64,000 nucleotides of DNA from NCBI RefSeq assembly GCF_022539505.1, contig NC_061510.1, forward strand, positions 265,989,687-266,053,686, given 5' to 3'. Positions within the stretch are counted from its first letter, which is position 1. Each line of letters opens with the position of its first letter. Positions 20,225-32,133 of the stretch are shown one piece after another. Under the pieces are notes generated by a model. It had not been told where the DNA came from. It saw only the letters and a program-made list of their open reading frames with translations, and did not search any database. Origin of the DNA: Lolium rigidum (taxonomy: Eukaryota; Streptophyta; Magnoliopsida; Poales; Poaceae). Position numbers and translations under genes: made by a program.

Positions 20225-20425
20225 TTATCAGTGGCGCACCTGTTTTGCTTATCAGTGGCGCACTAGTAGTGCGCCACTAATATCACGCCACTGCTAACTC
20301 TTAGCAGTGGCGCACCACTCGTGCGCCATAGATATGGCTCATAGCAGTGGCGCACCACAGGTAGCATTAACGTGCGCCACAGATACAACCTAGAGGTGCG
20401 CCACTAGGGTCCTAAATGGTGCGCC
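20225..20425. repeat. Left subterminal repeat array of the CACTA
   Basis: Roughly eight copies of GTGGCGCA(C) or its complement, spaced 20-40 bp apart, between the terminus and the cargo. Confidence 0.85.
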
Positions 20426-20815
20426 ACTACTAGTATGAGAAAAAAACAAAAAAAAAGAATTGTGCCCCATATGGTGGCTCACGGTGTCTCTCTGCTGCTC
20501 GGACGATGCTCTCTCGGTTCACCACGGTAAGAAAACTAAAATATACTCAACATTTATTACACTACCAAAAATACAACCATTATGTAACTTTGCAACTAAA
20601 TCCCTAAAAGAAAAACGAAAAAGCAATCAGGTCCCTGCTCTACAGGGATGGCGCATGTCGGCTTCCTGCACACGCATGTCGCCGGTGGAGGGATGCGTCG
20701 ACGGCCGCCGGTGGTGCCCGAGCATCATTACAAGCAATAGTAAGGAAGAAGACTAGAAGAGGGTCACAACTCTCCTCAGTTTTCTCCACGGCCCACATAA
20801 GTTTACAGAGGAGTG

Positions 20816-21357
20816 CTAGTAGATGTAGGGGATGACGGCCTTGCGGTTCGCCGGGTACTCGGCGCCGAACTTGTTGAGGTACCACTGGCGATGATCCATG
20901 GCCCTTGGCATGAGGTTTGCGCATGTGTAGAGGAAGAAGCCCTAGGAGGCGGGCGACCACGCCACAAGGCGATGGCCGATCCACTCGACAATATCTCCGA
21001 AGTAGTTGGGGCAGGTGACCGCGTCGAACCACCCGCCGCGGGGGATCCTGTACCCGCCGCCGGCCTCCTCGAGCCTTAGGAGGTGCCTGTCGGCCGCGAC
21101 GTTGACCCGCATCCCCCACGCAAACAGGGCCACCCCGGCGAGGCAGCGGGCGAGCGCGAAGGTGGATGCGGACGCGGGGCCGGCGGCGGGGGGCGGGAGC
21201 GTCCAGGAGCGGGCTTGCACTAGGCGTTGAGGATGTTTAACCCGAATCCGCATGCGGCGATGAGGAAGGGTATGGTCGCCGGCGCGCAGCGCAGGTGCAG
21301 GAGGCGGAGAGGGTGGAGGAAGGTGCGCTGGAGGTAGTGGAGCGCGAAGAGGGTAGC
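20816..21357 (-). pseudogene. DET2-like steroid 5-alpha-reductase fragment captured by the CACTA
   Basis: The minus strand reads [10 protein letters not shown] and PLRLLHLRC, then FGLNIL; after a frame change [46 protein letters not shown] and VAWSPAS; then [24 protein letters not shown] and the terminal RKAVIPYIY with stop at 20816-20818. These are successive blocks of plant DET2, the membrane reductase of the brassinosteroid pathway (ER). Two lesions are visible: a one-base deletion near 21220-21228 that makes a TAG and shifts frame, and an in-frame TAG at 20942-20944. The N-terminal half is missing or too diverged. No intron is seen. It cannot encode an active enzyme. Confidence 0.85.
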
Positions 21358-21515
21358 CGGCGGCGGCGGGGAGGAGGAGGGGGATGGGGGTGATGAGGGG
21401 CGGGAGGAGCCGGCCGGGCGCACGTGGGACGACAGATGGAGGCGGCGAGGCGCGGTGTCGCCGTGATGGGGGGACGGGCCGGCGCGCACGTGGGTGGGAG
21501 ACGAAGCCGGCCGCT

Positions 21516-22996
21516 TGATACGTCTCCAACATATCTATAATTTCTGATGTTCCATGCTAGTTTTATGACAATACCTACATGTTTTGTTCATACTTTATGA
21601 CGTTTTTATGCGTTTTCCGGAACTAACCTATTAACAAGATGCCGAAGTGCCAGTTCCTGTTTTCTGCTGTTTTTGGTTCCAGAAATCTTACACAGGAAAT
21701 ATTCTCGGAATTGGACGAAACAAAAGCCCAAGGCCTTATTTTCCACGGAAGGTTCCAGATCACCGAAGAGGGGCCAGAGGGGAGCCAACGGGGCCCCACC
21801 CCACATGGCGGCGCGGCCATGGGGGGGGGCGCCCCCCTATGGTGTGGGTCCCTCGGGACCCCTCCGAGGCTGCCCTTCCGCCTATATAATCTCTCCGTCG
21901 CGAAAACCCTAAAGAAAAAAGCCACGATACGAGAAAAGTTACGCAGCCACCGCCATCGCAAAGCCAAGTTCGGGGGACAGAAGTCTCTGTTCCGGCACGC
22001 CGCCGGGATGGGGAATTCCCCCAGAGTAATCTCCATCGACACCACCGCCATCTTCATCGCCGTTGCTGTCTCCCATGATGAGGAGGGAGTAGTTCTCCCC
22101 CGAGGCTGAGGGCTCTACCGGTAGCTATGTGGTTCATCTCTCTCTCCCATGGTGTGATCTTTATGTGATCATGAGCTTTGTATCACTATTTATCTATGTG
22201 CTACTCTAGTGATGTTATTAAAGTAGTCTATTCCTCCTCCATGATGTAAAGTTGACGAGTGTGTGCATCATGTAGTACTTGGCGTAGGTTATGATTGTAA
22301 TCTCTTGTAGATTATGAAGTTAACTATTACTATTATAGTATTGATGTGATCTATTCCCCCTTTCATAGCTATTGGTGACAGTGTGTATGCTATGTTAGTA
22401 CTCGGTCTAAATTGCAACGGTCTATTATGCACTCTAGAGGTTACTTTAATATGAACTCCGGATGTTGTGGAGCTTGTTTACTCCGGCTTGAGGGTGCTCT
22501 TGTAGCCCTACACAATGAATGGTGTTCGTTATCCAACAAGAGAGTGTTTGAAAGTAGCACAAGTGAGGAGAAGTTATTTATTTATTATGTGATCATTGTT
22601 GAGAGTGTCCACTAGTGAAAGTATGATCCCCAGGCCTTGTTTCTAAGCATTGAAACACCGTTTCCAACAAGTTCTGCTACATGTTCTCTTGCTGCCATTT
22701 TTATTTCAGATTGCAATTACTACTTACAATCATCCATATTACTTGTATTTCACTATCTCTTCGCCGAACTAGTGCACCTATACATCTGACAAGTGTATTA
22801 GGTGTGTTGGGGACACAAGAGACTTCTTGTATCTTAATTGCAGGGTTGCTTGAGAGGGATATCTTTGACCTCTACCTCCCCGAGTTCGATAAACCTTGGG
22901 TGATCCACTTAAGGAAAACTTGTTGTCTGTTCTACAAACCACTCGCTCTTGGAGGCCCAACACTGTCTACAAGAATAGAAGCACACGTAGACATCA
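21516..22996 (+). repeat. Element B 5' LTR (1481 bp)
   Basis: Matches 26474-27596 plus 41040-41412. TATA-like CTATATAATC at about 21881-21890 precedes the presumed transcription start. Confidence 0.95.
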
Positions 22997-23006
22997 AGCT
23001 ATTTTC

Positions 23007-23024
23007 TGGCGCCGTTGCCGGGGA
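23007..23024 (+). other. Element B primer binding site (not Met type)
   Basis: TGGCGCCGTTGCCGGGGA follows the LTR by 10 bases. This is the primer site seen in several grass Gypsy families and differs from the Met site of A, C, D, F and G. The tRNA is not assigned here. Confidence 0.8.
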
Positions 23025-23169
23025 GGTAAGGTAAAAGGTATTCACATCCTCCGACTACTAAGCTATTTCCTAGCACTGTTGCCGGTGTGTGAGTGCTCAA
23101 AGCTATTTCCTTTAGATCCTGCAATTATATCTTTTTGTCTCTTGTTTTTATTTTCACTAGTTAGGCTTA

Positions 23170-23919
23170 ATGGAAAACAACAAAAAAATGAGAGATCTTT
23201 ATGAACTTTATCTTGAATTAGGACATGATGTGTTTGAAGAGAAAATTAAAAAACCTATGGAACTTTATATGCATGCTAATGGCAATGTTATTAGTATGAA
23301 TGCTTTGAACACCATTGTTGCTAATGCTATGGAAAATTCTAAGCTTGGGGAAGCTGGTTTTGAGGAGCATGATATTTTTAGTCCCCCAAGTTTTGAGGAG
23401 AAAATTTTCTTTGATGATACTTTGCCTCCCATTTATGATGATTATAATGATAGTGGTATTTTGGTGCCACCTACTATGGAGGATAAAGTTTATTATGATT
23501 ATACCATGCATGCAGTTTATGATGATTACAATGATGGTTATGATAGTTTTACTCCCACTATTACTAATAAAATTGATTATGCTTATGTGGAGAGTAATGA
23601 TATTTTTATGCATGTGAGTAAGAATGCTTTATGTGATAGTTATATTGTTGAGTTTGTTCATGATGCTACTGAAAGTTATTATGAGAGAGGGAAACATGGT
23701 TATATGCATCTTAATAATATTAAGTTTCTCCTCTTTATGTTGAGAATATTGAAGTTGCGCTTGTGTTGCCTTCCTATGCTTGTTGCATTATGCTTACATG
23801 ACTTGTTTATTTACAAGATTCCTTTTCATAGGAAGTGGGTTAGGCTTAAATGTGTTTTGAATTTGCTTCTTGATGCTCTCTTTTACTTCAACTCTTATTT
23901 CTTGCGCGAGCATCATTAA
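23170..23919 (+). CDS. Element B internal ORF, 249 aa, unknown function with hydrophobic C-terminal half
   Basis: Starts MENNKKMRDLYELYLELG. The first ~160 residues are acidic and Tyr-rich, with two or three loose repeats around FEEKIFFDDTLPPIYDDYND and MEDKVYYDYTMHAVYDDYND. From ~175 on comes a strongly hydrophobic stretch (FLLFMLRILKL...CLPMLVALCLHDLF) and then basic residues and another hydrophobic run, so one or two membrane segments are possible. No Gag, protease, RT or integrase motif. An env-like role is only a guess. Confidence 0.5.
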   Translation: MENNKKMRDLYELYLELGHDVFEEKIKKPMELYMHANGNVISMNALNTIVANAMENSKLGEAGFEEHDIFSPPSFEEKIFFDDTLPPIYDDYNDSGILVPPTMEDKVYYDYTMHAVYDDYNDGYDSFTPTITNKIDYAYVESNDIFMHVSKNALCDSYIVEFVHDATESYYERGKHGYMHLNNIKFLLFMLRILKLRLCCLPMLVALCLHDLFIYKIPFHRKWVRLKCVLNLLLDALFYFNSYFLREHH

Positions 23920-26458
23920 AATTACCGAGCCCATCTTAATGGCTATAAAGAAAGCACTTCTTGGGAGATAACCCATGTTTTTATTTTGCTACTGTTTTGT
24001 TGCGTCTTGGAAGCTGTTACTACTGTAGCAACCTCTCCTTATCTTTATTTTATTGCATTGTTGTGCCAAGTAAAGTCTCTAATAGAAAGTTGATGCTAGA
24101 TTTGGATTTCTGCGCAGAAACAGATTTCTTATCTGTCACGAATTTGAGTAGATCTCTTTGTAGAAGAATCAAAAAAATCTGCGAAAATTCATGCGTGATC
24201 CTCAGATATACGCAACTTTCATTAGTTTTGAGCTTTTTCATCTGAGCCTGTTAAGTGCCTCTAAAAAATTCATCTTTACGGACTGTTCGTTTTTAACGAT
24301 TCTGCCTTTTATTTCGCATTGCCTCTTTTACTTGTGTTGAGTGGATTTCTTTGTTCCATTAACTTTCAGTACCCTTGGGTAATGTCCAGAAGTGTTAAGA
24401 ATGATTGTGTCCTCTCTGAACATGTGAATTTTTATTATGCACTAACCCTCTAATGAGTTTGCTTTAAGTTTGGTGTGGAGGAAGTTTTCAAGGGTCAAGA
24501 GAGGAGGATGATATACTATGATCAAGAAGAGTGAAAAGTCTAAGCTTGGGGATGCCCCGTGGTTCATCCTCGCATATTTCAAGAAGACTCAAGCATCTAA
24601 GCTTGGGGATGCCCAAGACATCCCCTTCTTCATCAACAACTTATCAGGTCACCTCTAGTGAAACTATATTTTTATTCCGTCACATCTTATGTACTTTACT
24701 TGGAGCGTCTGTGTGCTTTCATTTTCGTTTTGTTATTTTCATTCTCTGAATAAAATCGGATCCTAAACATCCTTGTGTGGGAGAGAGACACGCTCCGTTT
24801 TTTCATATGAACACTAGTGTTCTTAGCTTTACTTTAATGTTCATGGCGAAGGTTGAAAACCGCTTCGTTGATTGCTATTTGGTTGGAAACAGAAAATGCT
24901 TCATGTGGTAAATGGTATATTGTCTTGAATAATTTGATACTTGGCAATTGTTTTGAGCTCTCATAGATCATGTTTAAGCTTTTGCATCATGTAGTTTAAA
25001 CCCATTAGTGGAGAACTACTGTAGAGCTTGTTGAAATTTGGATTGCATGATTGATCTCTCTAAGTCTAGATATTTTCTGGTAAAAATGTTTGAGCAACAA
25101 GGAGACGGTGTAGAGTCTTATAATGCTTGCAATATGTTCTTATGTAAGTTTTGCTGTACTGGTTCATACTTGTGTTGCTTCAAACAACCTTGCTAGCCAA
25201 AGCCTTGTACTGAGAGGGAATACTTCTCGTGCATCCAAACACCTTGAGCCAAAACCCATGCCATTTGTGTCCACCATAACTACCTATATGTGGTATTTTT
25301 CTGCCATTCCAAAGTAAATTGCTTACGTGCTACCTTTAAAATTTCATTCCTTTGTCTTTACAATACATAGCTCATGGGAAAGTATCCTAAAAAACTATTG
25401 TGGTGATGAATATGTTGCTATGTATCTTAGTTCTTATAAGTTGCTTGTTGAGCGGTAACCATGTTTCTGGGGACGCCATCAACTTTTTTAATTTGTTGAA
25501 TATCATGTGAGTTGCTATGCATGTTCGTCTTGTCTGAAGTAAGGGTGATTATCATGATTAAATGGTTTGAGTATGCATATTGTTAGAGAAGAACATTGGG
25601 CCGCTAACCAAAGCCATGTATCATGGTGGAAGTTTTCAGTTTGGACATTAATCCTCAATCTCTTATGAGAATATTATCTGTTGTTGAATGCTTAAGCATT
25701 AAAGAGGAGTCCATTATCTGTTTTCTATGTTGTCCCGGTATGGATGTCCTCAAGTTGAGATCTATCAAAACTGAGAAATCAAATGCGATCTATCTCCTAG
25801 GACCTTTGTACAGGTGGCATAGAGGTACCCCTTTGCAAGGTGCGAGCACTATTGGTATTCGATGCATGAGGCTTGCAACTTATAAGAGGTTTTATGCATA
25901 ACACATATGAATTATTACTACCGTTGACAAAATTGTTTCCATGTTTTCAAAATAAAAAGCTCTAGCACATGAGTAATCAATGCTTCCCTCTGCGAAGGGC
26001 CTTTCTTTTACTTTATATTGAGTCAGTTTACCTACTTCTTTCTATCTTAGAAGCAAACACTTGTGTCAACTGTGTGCATTGATTCTTACATGTTTACTTA
26101 TTGCACTTGTTATATTGCTTTATGTTGACAACTAACCATGAGATATACATGTTACAAGTTGAAAGCAATTGCTGAAACTTAATCATCCTTTGTGTTGCTT
26201 CAAAACCTTCTATTAAGAATCTATTGCTTTATGAGTTAACTCTTATGCAAGACTTATTGATGCTTGTCTTGAAAGTACCATTCATGAAAAGTCTTTGCTA
26301 TATGATTCAGTTGTTTAATCATCATCTTTACCATTGCTTTGAATCACTTCATTCATCTCATATGATTTACAATAGTGTTGATCAAGATTATGTTGGTAGC
26401 ATGTCACTTCAGAAATTATTCTTTTTATCGTTTACCTACTCGAGGGCGAGTAGGAACT
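23920..26458 (+). other. Element B non-coding internal region
   Basis: AT-rich, stop-rich sequence with no ORF of note. TAAGCTTGGGGATGCC occurs at about 24540 and again at about 24599, both close copies of the purine tract just before the 3' LTR. Confidence 0.7.
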
Positions 26459-26473
26459 AAGCTTGGGGATGCT
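26459..26473 (+). other. Element B polypurine-type tract
   Basis: AAGCTTGGGGATGCT directly before the 3' LTR at 26474. Confidence 0.6.
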
Positions 26474-27596
26474 TGATACGTCTCCAACGTATCTATAATT
26501 TCTGATGTTCCATGCTAGTTTTATGACAATACCTACATGTTTTGTTCATACTTTATGATGTTTTTATGCGTTTTCCGGAACTAACCTATTAACAAGATGC
26601 CGAAGTGCCAGTTCCTGTTTTCTGTTGTTTTTGGTTCCAGAAATCTTCTCGAAGTGCCAGTTCCTGTTTTCCGGAAATATTCTCGGAATTGGACGAAACA
26701 AAAGCCCAAGACCTTATTTTCCACGGAAGGTTCCAGAGCACCGAAGAGGGGACAGAGGGGAGCCAAGGGGGCCCCACCCCACATGGCGGCGCGGCCAGGG
26801 GGTGCCCCCCTATGGTGTGGGTCCCTCGGGACCCCTCCGAGGCTGCCCTTCCGCCTATATAATCTCTCCGTCGCGAAAACCCTAAAGAAAAAAAGCCACG
26901 ATACGAGAAAAGTTACGCAGCCGCCGCCATCGCGAAGCCAAGTTCGGGGGACAGAAGTCTCTGTTCCGGCACGCCGCCGGGACGGGGAATTGCCCCCGGA
27001 GTCATCTCCATCGACACCACCGCCATCTTCATTGCCGTTGCTGTCTCCCATGATGAGGAGGGAGTAGTTCTCCCCGAGGCTGAGGGCTCTACCGGTAGCT
27101 ATGTGGTTCATCTCTCTCTCCCATGGTGTGATCTTTATGTGATCATGAGCTTTGTATCACTATTTATCTATGTGCTACTCTAGTGATGTTATTAAAGTAG
27201 TCTATTCCTCCTCCATGATGTAAAGTTGACGAGTGTGTGCATCATGTAGTACTTGGCGTAGGTTATGATTGTAATCTCTTGTAGATTATGAAGTTAACTA
27301 TTACTATTATAGTATTGATGTGATCTATTCCCCCTTTCATAGCTATTGGTGACAAGTGTGTATGCTATGTTAGTACTCGGTCTAAATTGCAACGGTCTAT
27401 TATGCACTCTAGAGGTTACTTTAATATGAACTCCGGATGTTGTGGAGCTTGTTTACTCCGGCTTGAGGGTGCTCTTGTAGCCCTACACAATGAATGGTCT
27501 TTGTTATCCAACAAGAGAGTGTTTGAAAGTAGCACAAGTGAGGAGAAGTTATTTATTTATTATGTGATCATTGTTGAGAGTGTCCACTAGTGAAAG
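26474..27596 (+). repeat. Element B 3' LTR, first part
   Basis: TGATACGTCTCC start. Interrupted after ...ccactagt-gaaag by element C. Confidence 0.93.
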
Positions 27597-28525
27597 TGAT
27601 AGGGCAAAGGTGTCCGATCTTTCGATGAGATGAAGATAATTCGATTGGTTGGTGGAGTTCGTGCTTGACGATCCGACTACACGTGCAAAGCTCGTGCGCC
27701 AATGCAATCGCTAGGACAATCTCCGGGAGTTACTGATCTTGCGGATGCACGATCAGCCTGACCAGCGAGGGTCTTAATTCCTACCCGAAATCGAGAACAA
27801 GTAAGAACTAATAATGCAATCAGAATATTGCGGATATAGATGAAAGCTTTATTGAAAAGGTGGGATTCCGAATAGTCGGTCTTGTTCTGGGCGTTGGCCT
27901 CAAAAGAAGTACACGAGAGTTGCAGCGATGGCTAACTTTTAGTCTAATCAAAATCCGAGTCTAAACGTGACGGCTATGGGGGTATTTAATGGAGGAAAAG
28001 GTGGGGTTTCGACCAGCCATGCATATGGTGGCCGAACCAAACCCTAGAAGGCCTTTTCCCCTTCAATACGGACTCTAAAAATTGGCTGACTTAATTCCGG
28101 CGAAAATGACATGGGCCTGGCCCAAAACTAAAGGTGACGCAGCACCATATTATGCTATGGACGAAATTATGAAGTGGAGAACTCTATATTTCGTCCATGT
28201 CTTCATCTCTTCTTATGGTGGCTTCAAAGTCCTGAAATCTCCACTTGTGGCGTCATCTTCAATCCTCAAATGCTTGCTGCCATCTCCTCCATGGGTGATC
28301 ATGCTCCAATGCTTGTCCTCCTCATCCATGCTAGGTCCATCGTTCCTAAGAGTAACAAACATATCTGATTTAGGCAGCATCATATTGTCATGTATATGAG
28401 GAATAGTTCCAAGAAACGAAAGTACCTGATAGTTAAGTTGTTTGGCACGAGCTCGAGTGATTGGTCCTTGTATTTGTGTGGCTGTAGGTACAGCGGTTGT
28501 ATCAATAGATGGGATGTCCTCATCA
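27597..28525 (-). repeat. Element C 3' LTR (left copy)
   Basis: 929 bp; pairs with 40105-41034. Confidence 0.95.
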
Positions 28526-31238
28526 TGCCCCCTTCTTGAATTGAAGTCGTCCTCGACGCAAGCTCATCTTCTTCACCAAAGTAAGGCTTCAAATCTGCAA
28601 TGTTAAATGTAGGACTAACCGGACCCAATTCTGCAGGAAGCTCAAGTTTATATGCATTATCATTTATTTTCTCTAACACCTTAAAAGGACCAGCGGCACG
28701 AGGCATTAACTTAGACTTGCGCAATGCAGGAAAACGATCTTTGCGCAAATGCAACCAAACAAGATCACCAACATCAAACACAACATGCTTTCTTCCTCTA
28801 TCCCCAGCAAATTTATACTTAGCATTCATGCGTTGTATGTTGTCTTTAGTAGTCTCATGCAATTTTAATATCAATTCAGCACGTTGTGTAGCATCCAAAT
28901 CATTTTGCATCGAAGATGGTAAAGGCAACAAATCAATAGGTGCACGTGGTACAAAACCATACACAATCTCAAAAGGGCACATCTTAGTGGTAGAATGCAG
29001 CGAACGATTGTAAGCAAATTCAATATGAGGCAAACACTCTTCCCACAATTTTAAGTTCTGCTTCAAAACAGCCCGCAGCATAGTAGACAATGTTCTATTT
29101 ACTACTTCAGTTTGTCCATCAGTTTGGGGATGACATGTAGTACTAAACAGCAATTTAGTCCCCAACATAGCCCATAAACATCTCCACAAGTGGCTAACAA
29201 ACTTAGTATCACGATCAGAAACAATAGTATTTGGCACACCATGTAAACGCACAATTTCGCGAAAGAACAAATCAGCAACATGTGTAGCATCATCAGTTTT
29301 GTGACATGGAATAAAGTGTGCCATCTTAGAAAACCTATCCACAACAACAAAGATACTATCCCTCCCCTTCGTGTACGAGGCAAACCCAAAACGAAATCCA
29401 TAGAAATATCCTCCCAAGGTACACTAGGAACAGGAAGAGGCATATATAAACCATGTGGATTAAGTCGAGACTTAGCTTTTTGACATGTAGTGCAGCGTGC
29501 CACAAATCTCTCAACATCTCGACGCATACGTGGCCAAAAGAAGTGTGCAGCAAGTACATCTTCCGTCTTCTTCACACCAAAGTGTCCCATCAATCCTCCT
29601 CCATGCGCCTCATGCAACAACAAAAGACGAACGGAACCATCTGGGATGCATAGCTTGTTAGCACGGAACACAAATCCATCATTGAGGACGAATTTGTTCC
29701 ATGTTCTACCATCTTTACAATTCAGCAACACATCTTTAAAATCAGCATCATTCAAGTATTGTTCCTTTATTGTTTCTAATCCAAAAATCTTGAAGTCAAG
29801 TTGAGATAGCATTGTATAACGGCGCGACAAAGCATCAGCAATAACATTATCTTTACCCTTTTTGTGTTTGATAACATAAGGAAAAGACTCAATAAACTCA
29901 ACCCACTTTGCATGGCGGCGATTCAACTTAGCTTGACTACGAATATGCTTCAAAGATTCATGATCAGAATGTATAACAAATTCTTTAGGCCATAAATAAT
30001 GTTGCCAAGTTTCTAATGTCCGAACCAGCGCATATAATTCTTTATCATAAGTAGAATAGTTCAGACTAGGCCCACTCAATTTTTCACTAAAATAAGCAAC
30101 AGGTTTGCCCTCTTGTAATAACACACCTCCCAAACCAATTCCACTAGCATCACATTCAAGCTCAAAAGTCTTATTGAAATCAGGAAGTTGGAGTAATGGA
30201 GCATGTGTTAACTTATCTTTCAGAATCATGAAGGCGTCTTGTTGTGCATCGCCCCACACAAAGGGCACATCCTTCTTTGTAAGCTCATTCAGCGGCGCAG
30301 CAATGGATCCAAAATCTTTCACAAAGCGCCTATAGAAGCCAGCGAGGCCAAGAAAACTCCTCACTTGTGTGACCGTCTTTGGCTGCGGCCAACTCTCAAT
30401 TGCCTCAATCTTGGCTGGATCAACTTCAATTCCCTGCGCAGTAACAACATAGCCAAGAAACGCAACTCGATTGGTGCAAAAGGTGCACTTCTCAAGATTA
30501 CCATACAAACGTGCATCACGTAACGCATTGAAAACGAGTACGTAAATGATCCAAATGTTCCTCCAAAGATTTGCTATAAATCAGAATATCATCAAAGTAT
30601 ACCACCACAAAACGTCCAATAAAAGCACGTAAAACTTCGTTCATCGGTCTCATGAAAGTACTAGGTGCATTAGTTAAACCAAAGGGCATTACTAACCACT
30701 CATATAAGCCGAACTTAGTTTTAAACGCTGTTTTCCATTCATCTCCTAATTTCATACGAATCTGGTGGTAACCACTACGCAAATCAACTTTAGAGAACAT
30801 AACAGAACCACTCAATTCATCAAGCATATCATCTAAACGAGGTATTGGATGACGGTATCGAATGGTAATATTATTAATAGTTCTACAATCAGTACACATG
30901 CGTGAAGAACCATCCTTCTTAGGTACCAAGATAATAGGAACAGCACATGGGCTAAGAGACTCACGAATGTAACCTTTATCTTGGAGAACCTGAATTTGTC
31001 GCTGAATCTCTTTCGTCTCTTCAGGATTGGTACGGTATGGTGCACGGTTGGGCAGCGACGCTCCTGGAATCAAGTCAATCTGGTGTTCTATGCCACGGAT
31101 AGGTGGTAGTCCAGGGGGAACATCTTGTGGGAACACATCAATGAATTCCTGCAAAAGGTTAGCAACCGCAGGTGGAAAAGAAGGAGGCATATCCTCAAAT
31201 GAAAACAGAACTTCTTTGCAAATGATAGCATAGCATTG
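28430..31238 (-). pseudogene. Element C pol: reverse transcriptase, RNase H and integrase, frameshifted
   Basis: First frame (31238-30516): RT fingers and palm with [41 protein letters not shown] and the catalytic [13 protein letters not shown] frameshift near 30520 leads to 30508-29102: RT end (FLGYVV), RNase H ([42 protein letters not shown]), the integrase HHCC zinc domain (C-x2-C within [10 protein letters not shown]) and MDFVLGLP. A second frameshift near 29380 leads to 29417-28430: integrase core with [20 protein letters not shown] and [10 protein letters not shown], then the [13 protein letters not shown]-terminal region. Motifs look intact, so decay is recent. Domain order identifies Ty3/Gypsy. 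Confidence 0.93.
28526..28541 (-). other. Element C polypurine tract
   Basis: On the minus strand TTCAAGAAGGGGGCA directly precedes the 3' LTR. Confidence 0.85.
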
Positions 31239-32133
31239 TGATGCGGCCTAAGGTCACGTGGGTTGCCCGATCTCACGAATTGACCGAGGGAAATGCGGGG
31301 GGGAAGGAAGAACACGAAGAACACGACGAAGAACACGATGAACACACGCGAACGCACGCAACACAACCCGATACAATTCCGGTTTACTCCCGATAGCCCG
31401 AACCACTATCCCGATAGAATCTCTCAAGGGAGAGACACGCGGTAGAATCCCCGAGAGGAAGATCGGTATACGATCGGTGGAATCACACGAGTGAGAGACC
31501 GGTGGTAGAATCACAAGTGTGAGAGACTAATCATATAAGGAGTGCCTTGTACAATAGATTATGGTAATCTAAGGAGGGGGCTTCCCTAATCCCAAAGGGA
31601 TGGTGGAGGCATGAGCCTAATTCTCTCAAGTTCATTCCTTACCTAATGAAGGGGGAGGTGGGAGCCTATATATAGGGAGTCACCAAAGGAGGGGTAGTTT
31701 AGGCATACAAAGGGATAAAGGGTTCAGATTTGATGCTCTTTGCAGTGGGCGGTAGTGCCGGCACAGGTAGGGCGACAGGGTCGCCATCCTCAGGTGTAGT
31801 GGTAGGGCGGCAGTGCCGGTGGAGATGGGCGGCAGTGCCGGTCGTCCTGAACGGCAGTGCCGGCCTTCGCGGCGCGTCCCCTTCTCCTTGACGATCTCTT
31901 CCATGCTTCCCATGACCTTGACGTTGACCTTGAGTCCTCGAGCCTCCATGGCGTCATCCACTTCCTCCATACTCGGCGATGCATACCTATCATGGTCATA
32001 TGACGTAGGATGAAGTAGCATACCATTCCGGAGAGACATTTGTAGGAACGCATAAAGGAGAAGATTCACCTTTGCGTGACGTGTAGATGTTGACGCACAT
32101 GATGCGGTGGAGACCGAAGGTCGCCCCGTATCA
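31239..32133 (-). repeat. Element D 3' LTR (left copy)
   Basis: 895 bp. TATA box in CCTATATATAGG at 31664-31675; CCGGCACTGCCG dyads on the minus strand at about 31750-31865, in the U3. Confidence 0.95.

Noticed and set aside
20225..20425. CRISPR-like appearance of repeated GTGGCGCAC units
   Set aside because: Irregular spacing, both orientations, next to a CACTA terminus: subterminal transposase-site array in a plant genome.
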